Source: Amycolatopsis sp. (GTDB lineage: Bacteria > Actinomycetota > Actinomycetes > Mycobacteriales > Pseudonocardiaceae). From it: a stretch of 64,000 nt of DNA. Below the pieces are notes generated by a model. It ran no database searches. It was not told where the DNA came from and saw nothing but the letters and a program-made list of their open reading frames with translations. Of this stretch, positions 33,544 to 43,850 are shown one piece after another (positions within the stretch are counted from its first letter, which is position 1; each line of letters begins with the position of its first letter). Location of the stretch: the NCBI RefSeq assembly GCF_025464955.1, contig NZ_JAODNM010000072.1:57900-121899 (forward strand), read 5' to 3'. A program made the position numbers and the translations under genes.

Positions 33544-34482
33544 TCAGCAGAGTTCCTTGGTGGCGGTTTCCTGCAGGGCCGCCAGCATTTCGGGGTCCGA
33601 CCTCAGGTGGCCAGAGTTGACCCAGCGCAGGCTGAGCCGTTCGCCATAGCTCTGCCGCAGGTCGAACGCGCTGATCGCGGGCGTGCACATGTCGAACCGG
33701 CCCTGGACGACGTGGCACGGGATTTCGGCGATCTTGCCGAGGTTGTCGAGAATGTAGTTCGGTGGGACGAAACACCCCTGGGAAAAATAGTGGGTCTCCA
33801 GTAACGCGACGGACAGCGTCGCCGGGTCTTCGCGAATTCCGGCTTCCAGTGTCGACGGGTCGTAGTCGATCGAGAGGAGCGTCGACTCCCAGAGTGTCCA
33901 TTCCAGCGCATACGCGGTGGCTTCCGACTTGTCCGCGGAACGCATCCTGTCCGCGTAGAACGCCATGATGGACGTTCCGTCGACTCGCTGCGCTTCGGGC
34001 ACGAAAGAAATGAACCGCTCCCATTCGGCCGGGAAATGGTAACGCGGATAGCCTTCGTTGACCCAGTCGTTCTCGAACTGCCGGATGAGGTACACGCTCC
34101 AGATCAGCAGGCTCCTGACCCGCTCGGGATGGCGGATCGCATAGATCAGCGCCAAAGCGGACCCCCACGAGCCGCCGGCCACATGGGCGGACTCGAACCC
34201 GACCAGGGTGCGCAGGGTCTCGATGTCCTCGACGAGCTTGCCGGTCGTGTTGGCTTCGGTGGTGGCGAAAGGCGTGCTTTTCCCGCTACCGCGCTGGTCG
34301 AAGAACAGGACGCGGTGGACGCCGGGATCGAACACGGCCTTGTGGCCGTCATGGAAGCTCGCACCCGGGCCGCCGTGCAGGAAGATCACCGGCACACCCG
34401 CCGGGTTGCCCCAATCCTCCCAGTACAGGCGGTGGCCATCGCCGACGTCCAGGTGACCGCTGGCGTTCACAAAATCCGTCAT
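33544..34482 (-). CDS. pip: Proline iminopeptidase
   Basis: The 312-residue alpha/beta hydrolase has an oxyanion-hole motif FLHGGPGASFHDG near residue 34 and FFDQRGSGKSTP near 60. The nucleophile elbow VAGGSWGSALALIYA has the catalytic Ser near 105, with Asp in QGRFDMCTP and His in NSGHLRSD near the C-terminus. All are typical of proline iminopeptidases (peptidase S33), which release N-terminal proline from peptides in the cytoplasm. No signal peptide. It stands alone, 81 bases upstream of the GH75 gene start region and converging on the CGNR-like gene. Confidence 0.88.
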   Translation of the reverse strand: MTDFVNASGHLDVGDGHRLYWEDWGNPAGVPVIFLHGGPGASFHDGHKAVFDPGVHRVLFFDQRGSGKSTPFATTEANTTGKLVEDIETLRTLVGFESAHVAGGSWGSALALIYAIRHPERVRSLLIWSVYLIRQFENDWVNEGYPRYHFPAEWERFISFVPEAQRVDGTSIMAFYADRMRSADKSEATAYALEWTLWESTLLSIDYDPSTLEAGIREDPATLSVALLETHYFSQGCFVPPNYILDNLGKIAEIPCHVVQGRFDMCTPAISAFDLRQSYGERLSLRWVNSGHLRSDPEMLAALQETATKELC

Positions 34483-34563
34483 GACCGCACAGTAGCGCCG
34501 AACAGCCGGTCACGCGCTCGGGCCGCGTGAGCGACAAGGATCCCCGGCCCGAACGCGTCCGGG

Positions 34564-35304
34564 TCAGTTGGCGGCGATGAACTGCCGCGCGGCCTGCTCG
34601 CCGACCGAAACCGCGGAATCGTGGTTCTCGATCGGGTTCGCCTTGGCGTTGGAGAACACGATGTAGGTGACCCCGCTGTCGACGCCCCCGGACCGCGGAT
34701 CCGGGTCGATACCAAGGCTCTGCGCGGTGGCGTACGAAGCCTCACCGGCCTTGTTCGGCGAATCGGTGTCACCGAATACCGCGTAAGTGACCTTGCCCTG
34801 ATAGATCACCGCCACCACCGAACCGCCGTCGATACCCTGCTGGTGCCAATCCCAATTGCCGCTGTCCCGGGGAAGGACGATATAGGGCAGCTTCGCGGCG
34901 TTCAGCGCTTTCCCGTCGGACTGGTGGAACGTCGTATCGTCCTGATAGCAGCAATCAGTGTCCTTATTGCACTGATCGGTGGTCTGGCCGTCGCAGTCGA
35001 CGTCCATATCGGCGTTGAAGTACACCGCGCCTTTGAGGCCGCACACGTCGACGTTGCGGGCGGTGTCCTCGTCGGTCTGCAGCGGCTTCTTGGTGAGCTT
35101 CGTGGCGCAACCCTTGGCCTTGGCCAAGAGTTGGCCGGCCGTCGGCGCCGTCACCGGGGCCGTCACCGCCGAGTTCGCCGCCACGGCGGAGTCGGCCATC
35201 GCCGCCGGAGTCGGCCCCGACAACACGAGCAGCGAGCCGAGAACGCTGGCCACCAGCCCACTGATCGCGAGCCATGTCTTTCGCTTCCCCACAGATCTCT
35301 CCAT
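34564..35304 (-). CDS. Secreted chitosanase, GH75
   Basis: This 246-residue secreted protein has a long signal peptide (KRKTWLAISGLVASVLGSLL, then LSGPTPAAMA). The mature part matches the fungal-type GH75 chitosanase family: GAVYFNADMDVDCDGQTTD with acidic and Cys-rich loops, DDTTFHQSDGKALNAA, IVLPRDSGNWDW, and YAVFGDTDSPNKAGEAS, where Asp and Glu are the expected catalytic pair. It cleaves internal beta-1,4 links of chitosan. It fits the surrounding chitin/chitosan enzymes (GH18, GH2, GH8) within 11 kb. It is transcribed on the minus strand, just downstream of the PL7 gene. Confidence 0.82.
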   Translation of the reverse strand: MERSVGKRKTWLAISGLVASVLGSLLVLSGPTPAAMADSAVAANSAVTAPVTAPTAGQLLAKAKGCATKLTKKPLQTDEDTARNVDVCGLKGAVYFNADMDVDCDGQTTDQCNKDTDCCYQDDTTFHQSDGKALNAAKLPYIVLPRDSGNWDWHQQGIDGGSVVAVIYQGKVTYAVFGDTDSPNKAGEASYATAQSLGIDPDPRSGGVDSGVTYIVFSNAKANPIENHDSAVSVGEQAARQFIAAN

Positions 35305-35388
35305 TCTTCAGCCGGACACCGGTCACGGACAGTTAGCGAGCCGGTGCGCCCTGACGTTAGGCCGGTCCGTGGGGACCGGTCCCCGTCG

Positions 35389-36183
35389 TCACTGGTGGCT
35401 GACGGTGAGTCCGTAGATCAGCACTTCGCCGTAGTTGCTCGCAGCGCACGGCGAGGATTTGTCGCAGTTCGCCTGGGTGTAGGCGCCGGCCTTGAAGTAG
35501 TCCCCAGAGGACTTCGTGGAGATGGACGCGACCTGGGTTCCGTTGTAGTACGCCTTGATCTGGCCCCCACCGGCAACGAACTTTGCCTGGAATCGCGTGC
35601 CCAGCTGGTACTTGTCGGTGACGAGGGCGTAGTGGGTGTCATTGCCTTTGGTGACGTAGAGCTTGCTGCCCTCGAGCCGGAAGACCGTGACGTCGTCGTT
35701 CGCGTCGTGGATCTGCCCGGCGACCACCTGGGGCTTCACCTCGGGGAGGTGTGTGACCGCCTCGTCGACCGTCATGGTGCTGGTGCCCGAGGTGGTCGAC
35801 CAGCTCGCCTCGTCGGAACCGCCGCCGGTCATCTCGCGCAGCTCCGACCGCGGGTACCCGCTGCCACTGGTGGTGACCCCGTTGACCGCCGCCCGGAACT
35901 GAACGGCGTCGCAGGCAGCGTCGGTGGTGAACCACGGGTCCGCCGAGTAGCTCGCCAGTTTCGGCTGTTCGATCTCGGTGGGATTGCCCTTCGACCCGGT
36001 CGGGAGGGTTTCCTTCCAGTTCGACAGCGCCAGGACGTCCGCCGGATGACCGCAGGTCGGGGCGGCGGTGGCGGACGCCGGAGCGGCGAGCGCGCAGGCA
36101 CTGGCGAGAAGGATCGGGACCAGGAGTCCGTGCATGGGGTTCATAACAGGAAGGTAACCGGAATTCCAGGGAGTGGTCCCCAC
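35389..36183 (-). CDS. Secreted polysaccharide lyase family 7 (alginate lyase-like)
   Basis: A PL7 beta-jelly-roll lyase with the three family motifs RSELREM, QIH (GQIHDANDD) and YFKAGAYTQ. These carry the catalytic Arg, Gln/His and Tyr. A hydrophobic signal region (VPILLASACALAAPASATAA) precedes it. The GTG at 36183 (264 residues) is chosen because GAGGAGGAGGGG abuts it; an ATG at 36144 (251 residues) is possible. The ribosome site overlaps the stop of the homogentisate dioxygenase gene, so translation looks coupled, an unexpected pairing. Substrate is probably a uronate polymer such as alginate or glucuronan. Confidence 0.8.
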   Translation of the reverse strand: MGTTPWNSGYLPVMNPMHGLLVPILLASACALAAPASATAAPTCGHPADVLALSNWKETLPTGSKGNPTEIEQPKLASYSADPWFTTDAACDAVQFRAAVNGVTTSGSGYPRSELREMTGGGSDEASWSTTSGTSTMTVDEAVTHLPEVKPQVVAGQIHDANDDVTVFRLEGSKLYVTKGNDTHYALVTDKYQLGTRFQAKFVAGGGQIKAYYNGTQVASISTKSSGDYFKAGAYTQANCDKSSPCAASNYGEVLIYGLTVSHQ

Positions 36184-36193
36184 CCCCTCCTCC

Positions 36194-37492
36194 TCATGGG
36201 TGATCCGGCGTGAACCTTTTCTCGAGACCGGACCAGCAATCGGCATAGTTCTGCTGCAATTCACCCAGGTGCGCCGCATATTCCGTGACGCGCTGGGGAT
36301 AGCGCGTCTCGAACATGAACGCCATCGTGCCCTCGAGTTTCGTCGGCTTCAGCTCGACCGTGCTCGCCTGGGCGAACGCCTCGGTGTCGGGGCCGTGCGG
36401 GGTCATCGAATTGTGCAGACTGAACCCACCGGGGACAAAACCCTGCGGCTTCGCGTCGTACACACCGTAAATCAAACCCATGAACTCCGACATGATGTTC
36501 AGGTGGTACCACGGCGGACGGAACGTGTTCTCGGCGACGGCCCAGCGGTCGGGGAACAGCACGAAGTCCACGTTCGCCGTGCCCGGGGTTTCCGACGGCG
36601 AGGTCAACGCCGTATAGATCGACGGGTCGGCGTGGTCGAACAGCAGCGGCCCCACCGGGGAAAACCGGCGCAGGTCGTACTTGTAGGGCGCGTAGTTCCC
36701 ATGCCACGCGACGACGTCCAGCGGTGAATGCCGCAGCTCCGTCCGCCACAGCTCGCCACCCCATTTGACGTACAAAGTGGACTCGACGTCGTCGCGGTCC
36801 TCGTACGCGGCCACCGGGGTCAGGAAGTCACGCGGGTTGGCCAGGCAGTTCGCGCCGATCGGACCGCGCTCGGGCAGCGTGAACGAACCGCCGTAGTTCT
36901 CGCAGACGTACCCCCGCGCCGGCCCGTCGAGCAGCTCCACCCGCATCTTCACCCCGCGCGGGATCACCACGATTTCGCCGGGCTCGGCGTCGATGATCCC
37001 GAACTCCGTCCAGAACCGCACGTTCCCCTGCTGCGGCACGAACAACATCTCGCCGTCGGCGTTGTAGAGGTACTCGTCCTCCATCGACTTCGTGATCAGG
37101 TAAAGGTGCGACGCCATCCCGTTCTGGGTGGCCACATCACCGGCCGTGGTGATCGTGTGCAGGCCGCCGATCAGCGACTGCGGGGTCTCCGGGAGCGGCA
37201 CCGGGCTCCACCGCATCGGCCCGATCGGCGCGTGGAACGCGGTGTCCGGCGCGCTCCGCCACAGCCCCGAATCGACCTTGGTGAACCGTCCGGTGTGCAG
37301 CACGGACGGCCGGATCCGGTACAGCCACGACCGTTCGTTGCTCGCCCGCGGCGCCGTGAACGGCGACCCGCTGAGCTGCTCGGCATACAGGCCGTACGCG
37401 ACTTTCTGCGGTGAGTTCCGCCCGATCGGCAGCGCCCCGGACAGGGCCTCCGTCTCGAAGCCGTTGCCGAAACCGGACTGATACTCGGGCAT
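36194..37492 (-). CDS. hmgA: Homogentisate 1,2-dioxygenase
   Basis: The protein has 432 residues from the ATG at 37492 after GGAGGGG. The iron ligands are readable: H330 (PPWYH), E336 (IMSEFMG) and H366 (MTPHGPD), with the same spacings as human HGD (335, 341, 371). The N-terminus [21 protein letters not shown], split by the usual glycine-rich start, is typical. The enzyme opens the ring of homogentisate to maleylacetoacetate in tyrosine/phenylalanine catabolism. It diverges from an IclR regulator across a gap with palindromic half-sites. Isomerase and hydrolase partners (hmgB/C) are not adjacent. Confidence 0.95.
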   Translation of the reverse strand: MPEYQSGFGNGFETEALSGALPIGRNSPQKVAYGLYAEQLSGSPFTAPRASNERSWLYRIRPSVLHTGRFTKVDSGLWRSAPDTAFHAPIGPMRWSPVPLPETPQSLIGGLHTITTAGDVATQNGMASHLYLITKSMEDEYLYNADGEMLFVPQQGNVRFWTEFGIIDAEPGEIVVIPRGVKMRVELLDGPARGYVCENYGGSFTLPERGPIGANCLANPRDFLTPVAAYEDRDDVESTLYVKWGGELWRTELRHSPLDVVAWHGNYAPYKYDLRRFSPVGPLLFDHADPSIYTALTSPSETPGTANVDFVLFPDRWAVAENTFRPPWYHLNIMSEFMGLIYGVYDAKPQGFVPGGFSLHNSMTPHGPDTEAFAQASTVELKPTKLEGTMAFMFETRYPQRVTEYAAHLGELQQNYADCWSGLEKRFTPDHP

Positions 37493-37507
37493 TTCCCCTC
37501 CGGGTGC

Positions 37508-37544
37508 TATAATCGCACTACCAGTGCAGTTAGTGCACCTCACT
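37508..37544. promoter_or_regulatory. Probable IclR operator/promoter between hmgA and its regulator
   Basis: The gap contains a perfect 13-bp palindrome GCACT-ACC-AGTGC (37515-37527), a second AGTGC direct copy at 37532-37536 and a CACT at 37541-37544. A TATAAT box (37508-37513) points toward the regulator gene. Repeated GTGC half-sites in a divergent gap fit an IclR dimer controlling both hmgA and itself. Confidence 0.55.
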
Positions 37545-37583
37545 GTAGGAACGTCGAGCCGAGAAGTCCAGGGATGGGGGCAA

Positions 37584-38273
37584 ATGATGACCGAAAGCAC
37601 CTCCGCGGCCGGAGCGAAGACGCTGGACAACGGGATTCGCGTGCTGAAGGCCGTCGCCGCCCACCCGCGCGGCCTGGGGGTCACCGAGATCGCCCGGGAG
37701 GTCGGCGTGCATCGCACGGTCGCCTACCGCCTGCTCGGCACGCTCGCCCGGCATGCGCTGGTGGCCCAGGACCAGGACGGGCGCTATCGGCTCGGGCTCG
37801 GGGTCGTCGAGCTGTCGATGTCACTGCGCTCGGACCTCCGCTCGGTGGCGCAGCCCCACCTCCGCGACCTCGCCGAAGCGACCGGCGCCACAGCCCACCT
37901 GACGATCCCCGACGGTGACGACGTCGTCAGCATCGCCGTCACCGAGCCGGCCAACGCCGGGGTGCACGTCGCCTACCAGGTTGGTTTCCGGCACCCGTCG
38001 GCCGTCGGCGCCGCGGGGCTGGCCATCTTGCTCGGCCGCCCGGAGCAGCCGGAGGAACGCCCCGAAGTGACCGTCGGCCGCGGCCGCGGTTTCGCCGCCA
38101 GCGCGGGAGAACTCCAAAGCGGCGCTTGGGGCCTGGCCGCGCCCGTGACCGGGGGCGACGGCGTCGCGGTGGCGTCGGTCGGCGTCGTCGCGCTCGGGCC
38201 CCTCGACGAAACGGCCACCGCTCCCCTGGTCCTCCGCGCGGCAGCGGCCATCCGGGCCGGGTTTCCCGGCTGA
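37584..38273 (+). CDS. IclR-family regulator of homogentisate catabolism
   Basis: The protein has 229 residues from the ATG at 37584 (ATGATG) after a GGGGG stretch. The winged HTH lies at residues 12-65 ([20 protein letters not shown], then [20 protein letters not shown]). The effector domain follows ([31 protein letters not shown] in parts). The C-terminal domain is somewhat shorter than the usual ~250-residue IclR. It is divergent from hmgA with operator-like repeats between, so the inferred role is a homogentisate-responsive regulator. Confidence 0.85.
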   Translation: MMTESTSAAGAKTLDNGIRVLKAVAAHPRGLGVTEIAREVGVHRTVAYRLLGTLARHALVAQDQDGRYRLGLGVVELSMSLRSDLRSVAQPHLRDLAEATGATAHLTIPDGDDVVSIAVTEPANAGVHVAYQVGFRHPSAVGAAGLAILLGRPEQPEERPEVTVGRGRGFAASAGELQSGAWGLAAPVTGGDGVAVASVGVVALGPLDETATAPLVLRAAAAIRAGFPG

Positions 38274-38696
38274 ACTGAGCCTAAAACGGGCATCGGGGTA
38301 TCCAGGTGCCAATTGACCCGTAACGGCAACCTGCGGTTCGCCGACCGCCACGATCGCTCGACATTTACGCTCCAGCAGAGACATCGCGTAGGGCATGACG
38401 TTGCCGACTGTGGCCGGGCCTGCCGAGGCGAGGTAGGACACCTTCACCTCCGTCGCCGCCGATGCCTCCTGCATCCCGGCCCACACCGGTGGCACCCCAA
38501 CGGCCGCGAGCCCTTCCGGGCCGGTCAGCAAACAGACATCGAAATCGACGAACACTTTCGCGCGACTCGGCGGCAAGTCGTTTTTCGCCGCCGAAGACGG
38601 CCACCACACTAAAACCGCGACAATGGCGAGTACGACCACCGCGGACACGCCGCACAGCCACCACCGAAACCGCCGGATCCAGTTCCGCAAATCCAT
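38274..38696 (-). pseudogene. 3'-truncated BMP/periplasmic-binding-like protein gene
   Basis: From the ATG at 38696 the minus strand encodes a membrane anchor (FRWWLCGVSAVVVLAIVAVL) and a domain reading VFVDFDVCLLTGPEGLAAVG, VWAGMQEASAATEVKVSYLA, AMSLLERKCRAIVAVGEPQV. This resembles the N-terminal lobe of basic-membrane-protein (BMP)-like periplasmic binding proteins in actinomycetes. Protein-like sequence ends near APGYPDARF, and the frame then runs on for 150 codons antisense to the IclR gene with shadow-like composition. The second lobe is missing, so the gene was probably cut by rearrangement next to the IclR gene. Confidence 0.6.
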
Positions 38697-38843
38697 TCCG
38701 TGCGCGCCCCAGTGTCGCCGTTTCGAACCGCCGCGACCTTGGCCTGCCGATGGCGCCACCCCGAACCCGACGGCCGCTGCTCCCACTCCGTAACGATCTA
38801 CCGGGTAGGGGCGACCTACCGTTCACACGGAAGGCAGGCCGCG

Positions 38844-39560
38844 ATGGAAGCCCCTGGTACCCCGCTCATCGCCCCGACGGGTTCAACCACCACCGAGCGT
38901 TTCGCCGGCTGGTGGTACCTCCCCGTCACCATCCTCACGGCCGGAACAATGGCGTGGATCCCCTTCCTCCACGCGGCCATTCGAATGTCCCGGCGCGCCA
39001 TCCTCTGGTGGGCGGCCCTCTACCTCGCGCTCACCGTGACCATCTTCGTGCTGCTCCCCACCGCCGGTACGGAGCCGAACACGGACAGCGCCACAGGCGC
39101 GCTCGGAGGACTGCTGATCATCGCGATGATCATCGGCGGATCGATACAGCAGTGGCACCTGCGGCGGTCGCTGGTCGCCTCGACCGGTGTCACGCGCGTG
39201 ACGAAGGCACCCTTGGTCCAAGATCCTTCTGTCGCACAGGTTCTAGCCGCTCGCGCCCGCCGCCAGGGGGCCCGCGACCTCGCGGGCAAAGACCCGCTGA
39301 TGGCCCACGAACTGCACATCGGCCGCCCGGATCTGGGGGGCACGTTCGACGACGGCGGCCTGGTCGACCTCAACTCCGCCCCGGCTTCCGCGATAGCCCG
39401 GATCTGCGACCTCGATGAGCCTTCCGTCGCGATGATCATCGAGGCACGAACGCAGTACGGGAACTCGTTCATCACGGTGGACGACGTCCTCACGGCCACC
39501 GAACTGCCGATCACCACCTGGGACCAGATCAGGGACCACGGAATCGTCATCCCGCGCTGA
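38844..39560 (+). CDS. Membrane protein with C-terminal helix-hairpin-helix domain
   Basis: The protein has 238 residues from the ATG at 38844. Three hydrophobic segments occupy about residues 20-115 (YLPVTILTAGTMAWIPFL; ILWWAALYLALTVTIFVLL; GALGGLLIIAMIIGG). A soluble tail ends in a ComEA-like helix-hairpin-helix: VDLNSAPASAIARICDLDEP, then IIEARTQYGNSFITVDDVL. The HhH unit usually binds DNA backbone non-specifically. Similar proteins are common in actinobacteria and lack a known role. It diverges from the truncated BMP-like gene and ends at a palindromic repeat. Confidence 0.65.
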   Translation: MEAPGTPLIAPTGSTTTERFAGWWYLPVTILTAGTMAWIPFLHAAIRMSRRAILWWAALYLALTVTIFVLLPTAGTEPNTDSATGALGGLLIIAMIIGGSIQQWHLRRSLVASTGVTRVTKAPLVQDPSVAQVLAARARRQGARDLAGKDPLMAHELHIGRPDLGGTFDDGGLVDLNSAPASAIARICDLDEPSVAMIIEARTQYGNSFITVDDVLTATELPITTWDQIRDHGIVIPR

Positions 39561-39615
39561 CCGGCCGTGAAGGCCACCTTCACGGCCGGTTGAACCGTGA
39601 AGGTGGCTTTCACGG
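39561..39615. repeat. Two copies of the CGTGAAGG palindromic repeat between convergent genes
   Basis: First hairpin: CCGGCCGTGAAGG (39561-39573) pairs perfectly with CCTTCACGGCCGG (39577-39589), loop CCA. Second: CCGTGAAGG (39595-39603) with CTTTCACGG (39607-39615), one G-T mismatch. They fill the gap between the convergent HhH gene and the chitinase gene and probably end transcription from both sides. The same unit recurs at 40988-41029 in a longer hairpin and at 55354-55372. Confidence 0.75.
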
Positions 39616-39619
39616 AACG

Positions 39620-40849
<1,230 letters not shown>

Positions 40850-40987
40850 GACTTTCCCTTCGGTACCAACGAGAAGAGAGAACCGACGGATGCTAACAGG
40901 TCCAGACCAATATAGACAGCGTCGACTTGCCGCCAGGGCAGACCTCGATGGCCGTTCGGGCACATCTCGTTGTCCGGCTGAGAATGC

Positions 40988-41029
40988 GGTGAAGGCCACC
41001 CCTCTTTGCAAGCAGGGATGGCCTTCACC
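40988..41029. terminator. Long hairpin after csxA, containing the GTGAAGG repeat unit
   Basis: GGTGAAGGCCA (40988-40998) pairs perfectly with TGGCCTTCACC (41019-41029). Inside, CCCT/AGGG and CTT/AAG extend the stem. It lies 14 bases beyond the csxA stop and ends the GH8-csxA transcript. The outer arms match the palindromic repeat at 39561-39615. Confidence 0.7.
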
Positions 41030-41042
41030 AACAGCACTGAGA

Positions 41043-43850
41043 TTACCCGGCGACGACGTCGATCTTTCCGACGTTCCAGCCAGACACACTGACCACCGGC
41101 GTCGCGCCGTTCAAGTCCGCGGACGAGTAGCTGACGGTCAAGGTCTGCGACTCGCCGGGCCACAACGTGATGTCGTTGTCGTCCCAGAGCGTCGAAGTGA
41201 CCTGGTTGTCACCCGCCTGTTCAGCGCCGCTCGCGGTCCCCCTCCGGACGTCGGCCCGAAGGAAGAACCCGACGGTCGGGGTGGTGGAGGTGTTGGTGAT
41301 CGTCACCTTCGCCACCCGGTCCGCGCCGGCCGGCCCCGCCTGCGACGTAGTCGTCGCGGTGGCCGAGACCTTGGCCGGTGCGAGCGACTTCAGCCCGGAC
41401 AGGTCGGCGTACTGGGTCATGGTCGCCCCCGAGCCGCCCAGCGTCGAGGACCAGTTCACCGCGTCCTGTTTGGTGGGCTGCCAGTAGACGTTGCGGTCCA
41501 CGACTGTGCCGTTCTGCTTGACCTGCAGCTCCACGAAATACACGTTGCCCGGGGTGCTGGTCGGTACCTTCGGGGTCAGTACCGAGTTGCGGACCTGCTG
41601 CTTGGCCAGGCTGAGGCCGCTCGCGGTCTGGTCGTCGAGCACTTTGCCCGCGGTGTCGTAGACCTTCGCTTCGACGGACACTCCGGACTGGGTTGTGCCG
41701 CCCAGGTTGTCCAGCGTCACCGTGTTGTTGTCAGTGGCGTACAGCGCGTGCAGCGTGTCGTTGGCCTTCTTCGCGCCGAAGAAGCTACCCGCCTGGTCGC
41801 CGTCGTAGTTGTACAGATCCCACAGCAGGGTAGGCCAGCCCTTGTTGGCCTGCCAGTAGATCGTGCCGGTCGCGGGAGCCGACTTGTTCGTCGAGTGGTC
41901 CACAAAGGCCTCGAACTGGGCCCGGGTGTTCTCGTAGTTCTGCACCTGGGCTTCCTGGACGTAGCTCGGCAGGTCCGTCCACGTGCCGTAGCGGTTCGTC
42001 AGCGCCGTGTCGAAATTGTACAGCGTGCCGAACTTGTAGTCGCCGTGCCCGGTTTCGTAGTTCGCGTGGTACTGGTTGTAGTCCGGAGTCTTCCACAGGT
42101 TGGTCCGGTCCGAAGTGGACAGGAACCGGTTGATCGAGTCCAGTGTCGGCACGGTGTCACCGGCACTCTCCTCGCTGTCGAGGCCCCACGAGCCACCCGC
42201 GTTCGTCCGGCTGTCATCACCGCTGTCGAAGTGCGAGGTGTCGTACCAGTAGTTCGGCGGGACCCAGTCGTACGGGCCTTCCTTCTCTCCGGCCGCCCCC
42301 AGCTGCGGGCTGCTCTTGTACTCCGCCGAAGACACCAGCGGCACCTGGAAGTCCGCCGCCTTGAACCCGTTGAGCTGAGCCGTCTCCTGCGCGGCGCCGG
42401 GCGCGTTGTCACTCCAACTCAAGGTGAACACACTGGGGTGGTTGCGTTCGTTCTGCCCGGTGATCTGGGCGGACAGCTGCATCAAGCCCAGTGTTGTGGA
42501 ATTCGGCGTCCCCGACGGTTCCCAGGCGGAGCAGCACTGGAAGCCGGAGTCGATCAGCATGCCGGCCGCATCCATCTGCTGAAAGAAGTCGTCCGGGAAA
42601 AAGTGGCCTTCCAGCCGGATGACGTTCAGTCCCATGTTCTTCAGCAGCGCGATCTGGCGGGCGACGTCCGCGGGGTCGTAGCGCAGAAACAGGTCAGGGG
42701 CATATCCGCCGCCCCGGACCACGAACGGCACACCGTTGACCGAGTACTGCCGGACACCGTCCGGCGCGATCGTGGACTTCCCGATGAGACTGGAAGTCAC
42801 CGTGCGGATGCCGAACGTCTCATGCGTGCTGTTGCCACCGGAGACGGTGGTGTCCAAAGTGTACAGCGGCTGCGCGCCCATCTGGTACGGCCACCAGATC
42901 TGCGGCTTCGTGATGCTCAGGCCGCCGAACGCGCTCGGCGCGAACGTCACGGTTTTCGTGGTGTGGCCGGCCACCGTCACGCTCTGCTGCACCGTGATCG
43001 GCGCGCCACCCGAAGGCGGGGTCACCGTCGCGGACACCGTGCTCGTCTGACTGCTCGCGCCCGGGTTGGTGACGTCGGCCTTGACCGTCAGGTCCGACTT
43101 GCTCAGATCGGCCGCGGTGCTCTGGTTGACGTGCGCGTTGTCCACCGAGAGCGCGTTGGACACGAGCAGCTGGACGGGGAACTGGATCCCCGTGTTGTTG
43201 TCCGGTGGCAACTGGTTCCAGTCCATATCGGACACCGTCAGCATCTTCGACGGGTCGTTCGGGTAGACCTCCAGCGCGAGCGAGTTCGTCCCGGACACCA
43301 GCAGCTTGCTGACGTCGAAGGTGAACTTGGTGTACGCCCCGGTGACCGTGGAACTGGTGGCCACCTCGTGGCCGTCGACCCAGACGTCCGCCTTGCCGAC
43401 TACACCGTTGACCACCACCGACGCCGTCTGTCCTGAGGTCAGGGCGGCGCTGAAGTCCGTGCGATACCACCAGGGCGCGGTGAACTGCGCCGCGGTGACC
43501 GGGCCGGTCTGGTTCTGCGTCCCGAAGCACGTCTTCATGCTGTCTGCGAAGAAGACGTTGGGGCACTTGTTGTTCTGCAGCAGGGCGGTGATCTCAGTAC
43601 CTGGGCCGCCCCCGGCGTCCGGCTTGACCGGCAGCCAGGACGCGGTGGTGAAGCCCGGCTTGGAAATGGCCGCGCCGCCCTGGGTGGCTGTCGAGCTGGT
43701 CAGAACCGACCAGCCGGCGGTGCCGAGCGTGGTCAGACCGGCGGTGCTCGCGGCTGGGGCCGCCGCACCTGCATCGGGGGCCGTCACCGCGATACCGGAC
43801 ATCAGCGCGAAACCCAGGCCCGCGACGACGAATCTGTTGAGTTTTCTCAT
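41043..43850 (-). CDS. csxA: Exo-beta-D-glucosaminidase, GH2 (CsxA type)
   Basis: The 935-residue secreted enzyme starts at the ATG overlapping the GH8 stop (ATGA). Signal peptide near residues 1-30 (NRFVVAGLGFALMSGIAVTA). A jelly-roll sugar-binding domain follows (FTAPWWYRTDF, KADVWVDGHEV), then an Ig-like domain, the TIM barrel (IRLEGHFFPDDFFQQMDAAG) and C-terminal Ig-like domains. By comparison with A. orientalis CsxA, D481 (SWSDNAP) is the general acid and E560 (GLDSEESAG) the nucleophile. It releases glucosamine from the non-reducing ends of chitosan oligomers made by the endo-enzymes nearby. Confidence 0.9.
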   Translation of the reverse strand: MRKLNRFVVAGLGFALMSGIAVTAPDAGAAAPAASTAGLTTLGTAGWSVLTSSTATQGGAAISKPGFTTASWLPVKPDAGGGPGTEITALLQNNKCPNVFFADSMKTCFGTQNQTGPVTAAQFTAPWWYRTDFSAALTSGQTASVVVNGVVGKADVWVDGHEVATSSTVTGAYTKFTFDVSKLLVSGTNSLALEVYPNDPSKMLTVSDMDWNQLPPDNNTGIQFPVQLLVSNALSVDNAHVNQSTAADLSKSDLTVKADVTNPGASSQTSTVSATVTPPSGGAPITVQQSVTVAGHTTKTVTFAPSAFGGLSITKPQIWWPYQMGAQPLYTLDTTVSGGNSTHETFGIRTVTSSLIGKSTIAPDGVRQYSVNGVPFVVRGGGYAPDLFLRYDPADVARQIALLKNMGLNVIRLEGHFFPDDFFQQMDAAGMLIDSGFQCCSAWEPSGTPNSTTLGLMQLSAQITGQNERNHPSVFTLSWSDNAPGAAQETAQLNGFKAADFQVPLVSSAEYKSSPQLGAAGEKEGPYDWVPPNYWYDTSHFDSGDDSRTNAGGSWGLDSEESAGDTVPTLDSINRFLSTSDRTNLWKTPDYNQYHANYETGHGDYKFGTLYNFDTALTNRYGTWTDLPSYVQEAQVQNYENTRAQFEAFVDHSTNKSAPATGTIYWQANKGWPTLLWDLYNYDGDQAGSFFGAKKANDTLHALYATDNNTVTLDNLGGTTQSGVSVEAKVYDTAGKVLDDQTASGLSLAKQQVRNSVLTPKVPTSTPGNVYFVELQVKQNGTVVDRNVYWQPTKQDAVNWSSTLGGSGATMTQYADLSGLKSLAPAKVSATATTTSQAGPAGADRVAKVTITNTSTTPTVGFFLRADVRRGTASGAEQAGDNQVTSTLWDDNDITLWPGESQTLTVSYSSADLNGATPVVSVSGWNVGKIDVVAG

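Noticed and set aside
37821..38273. Continuation of the BMP-like frame antisense to the IclR gene
   Set aside because: Composition becomes Arg/Gly-rich and shadow-like exactly where the well-supported IclR gene lies on the other strand.
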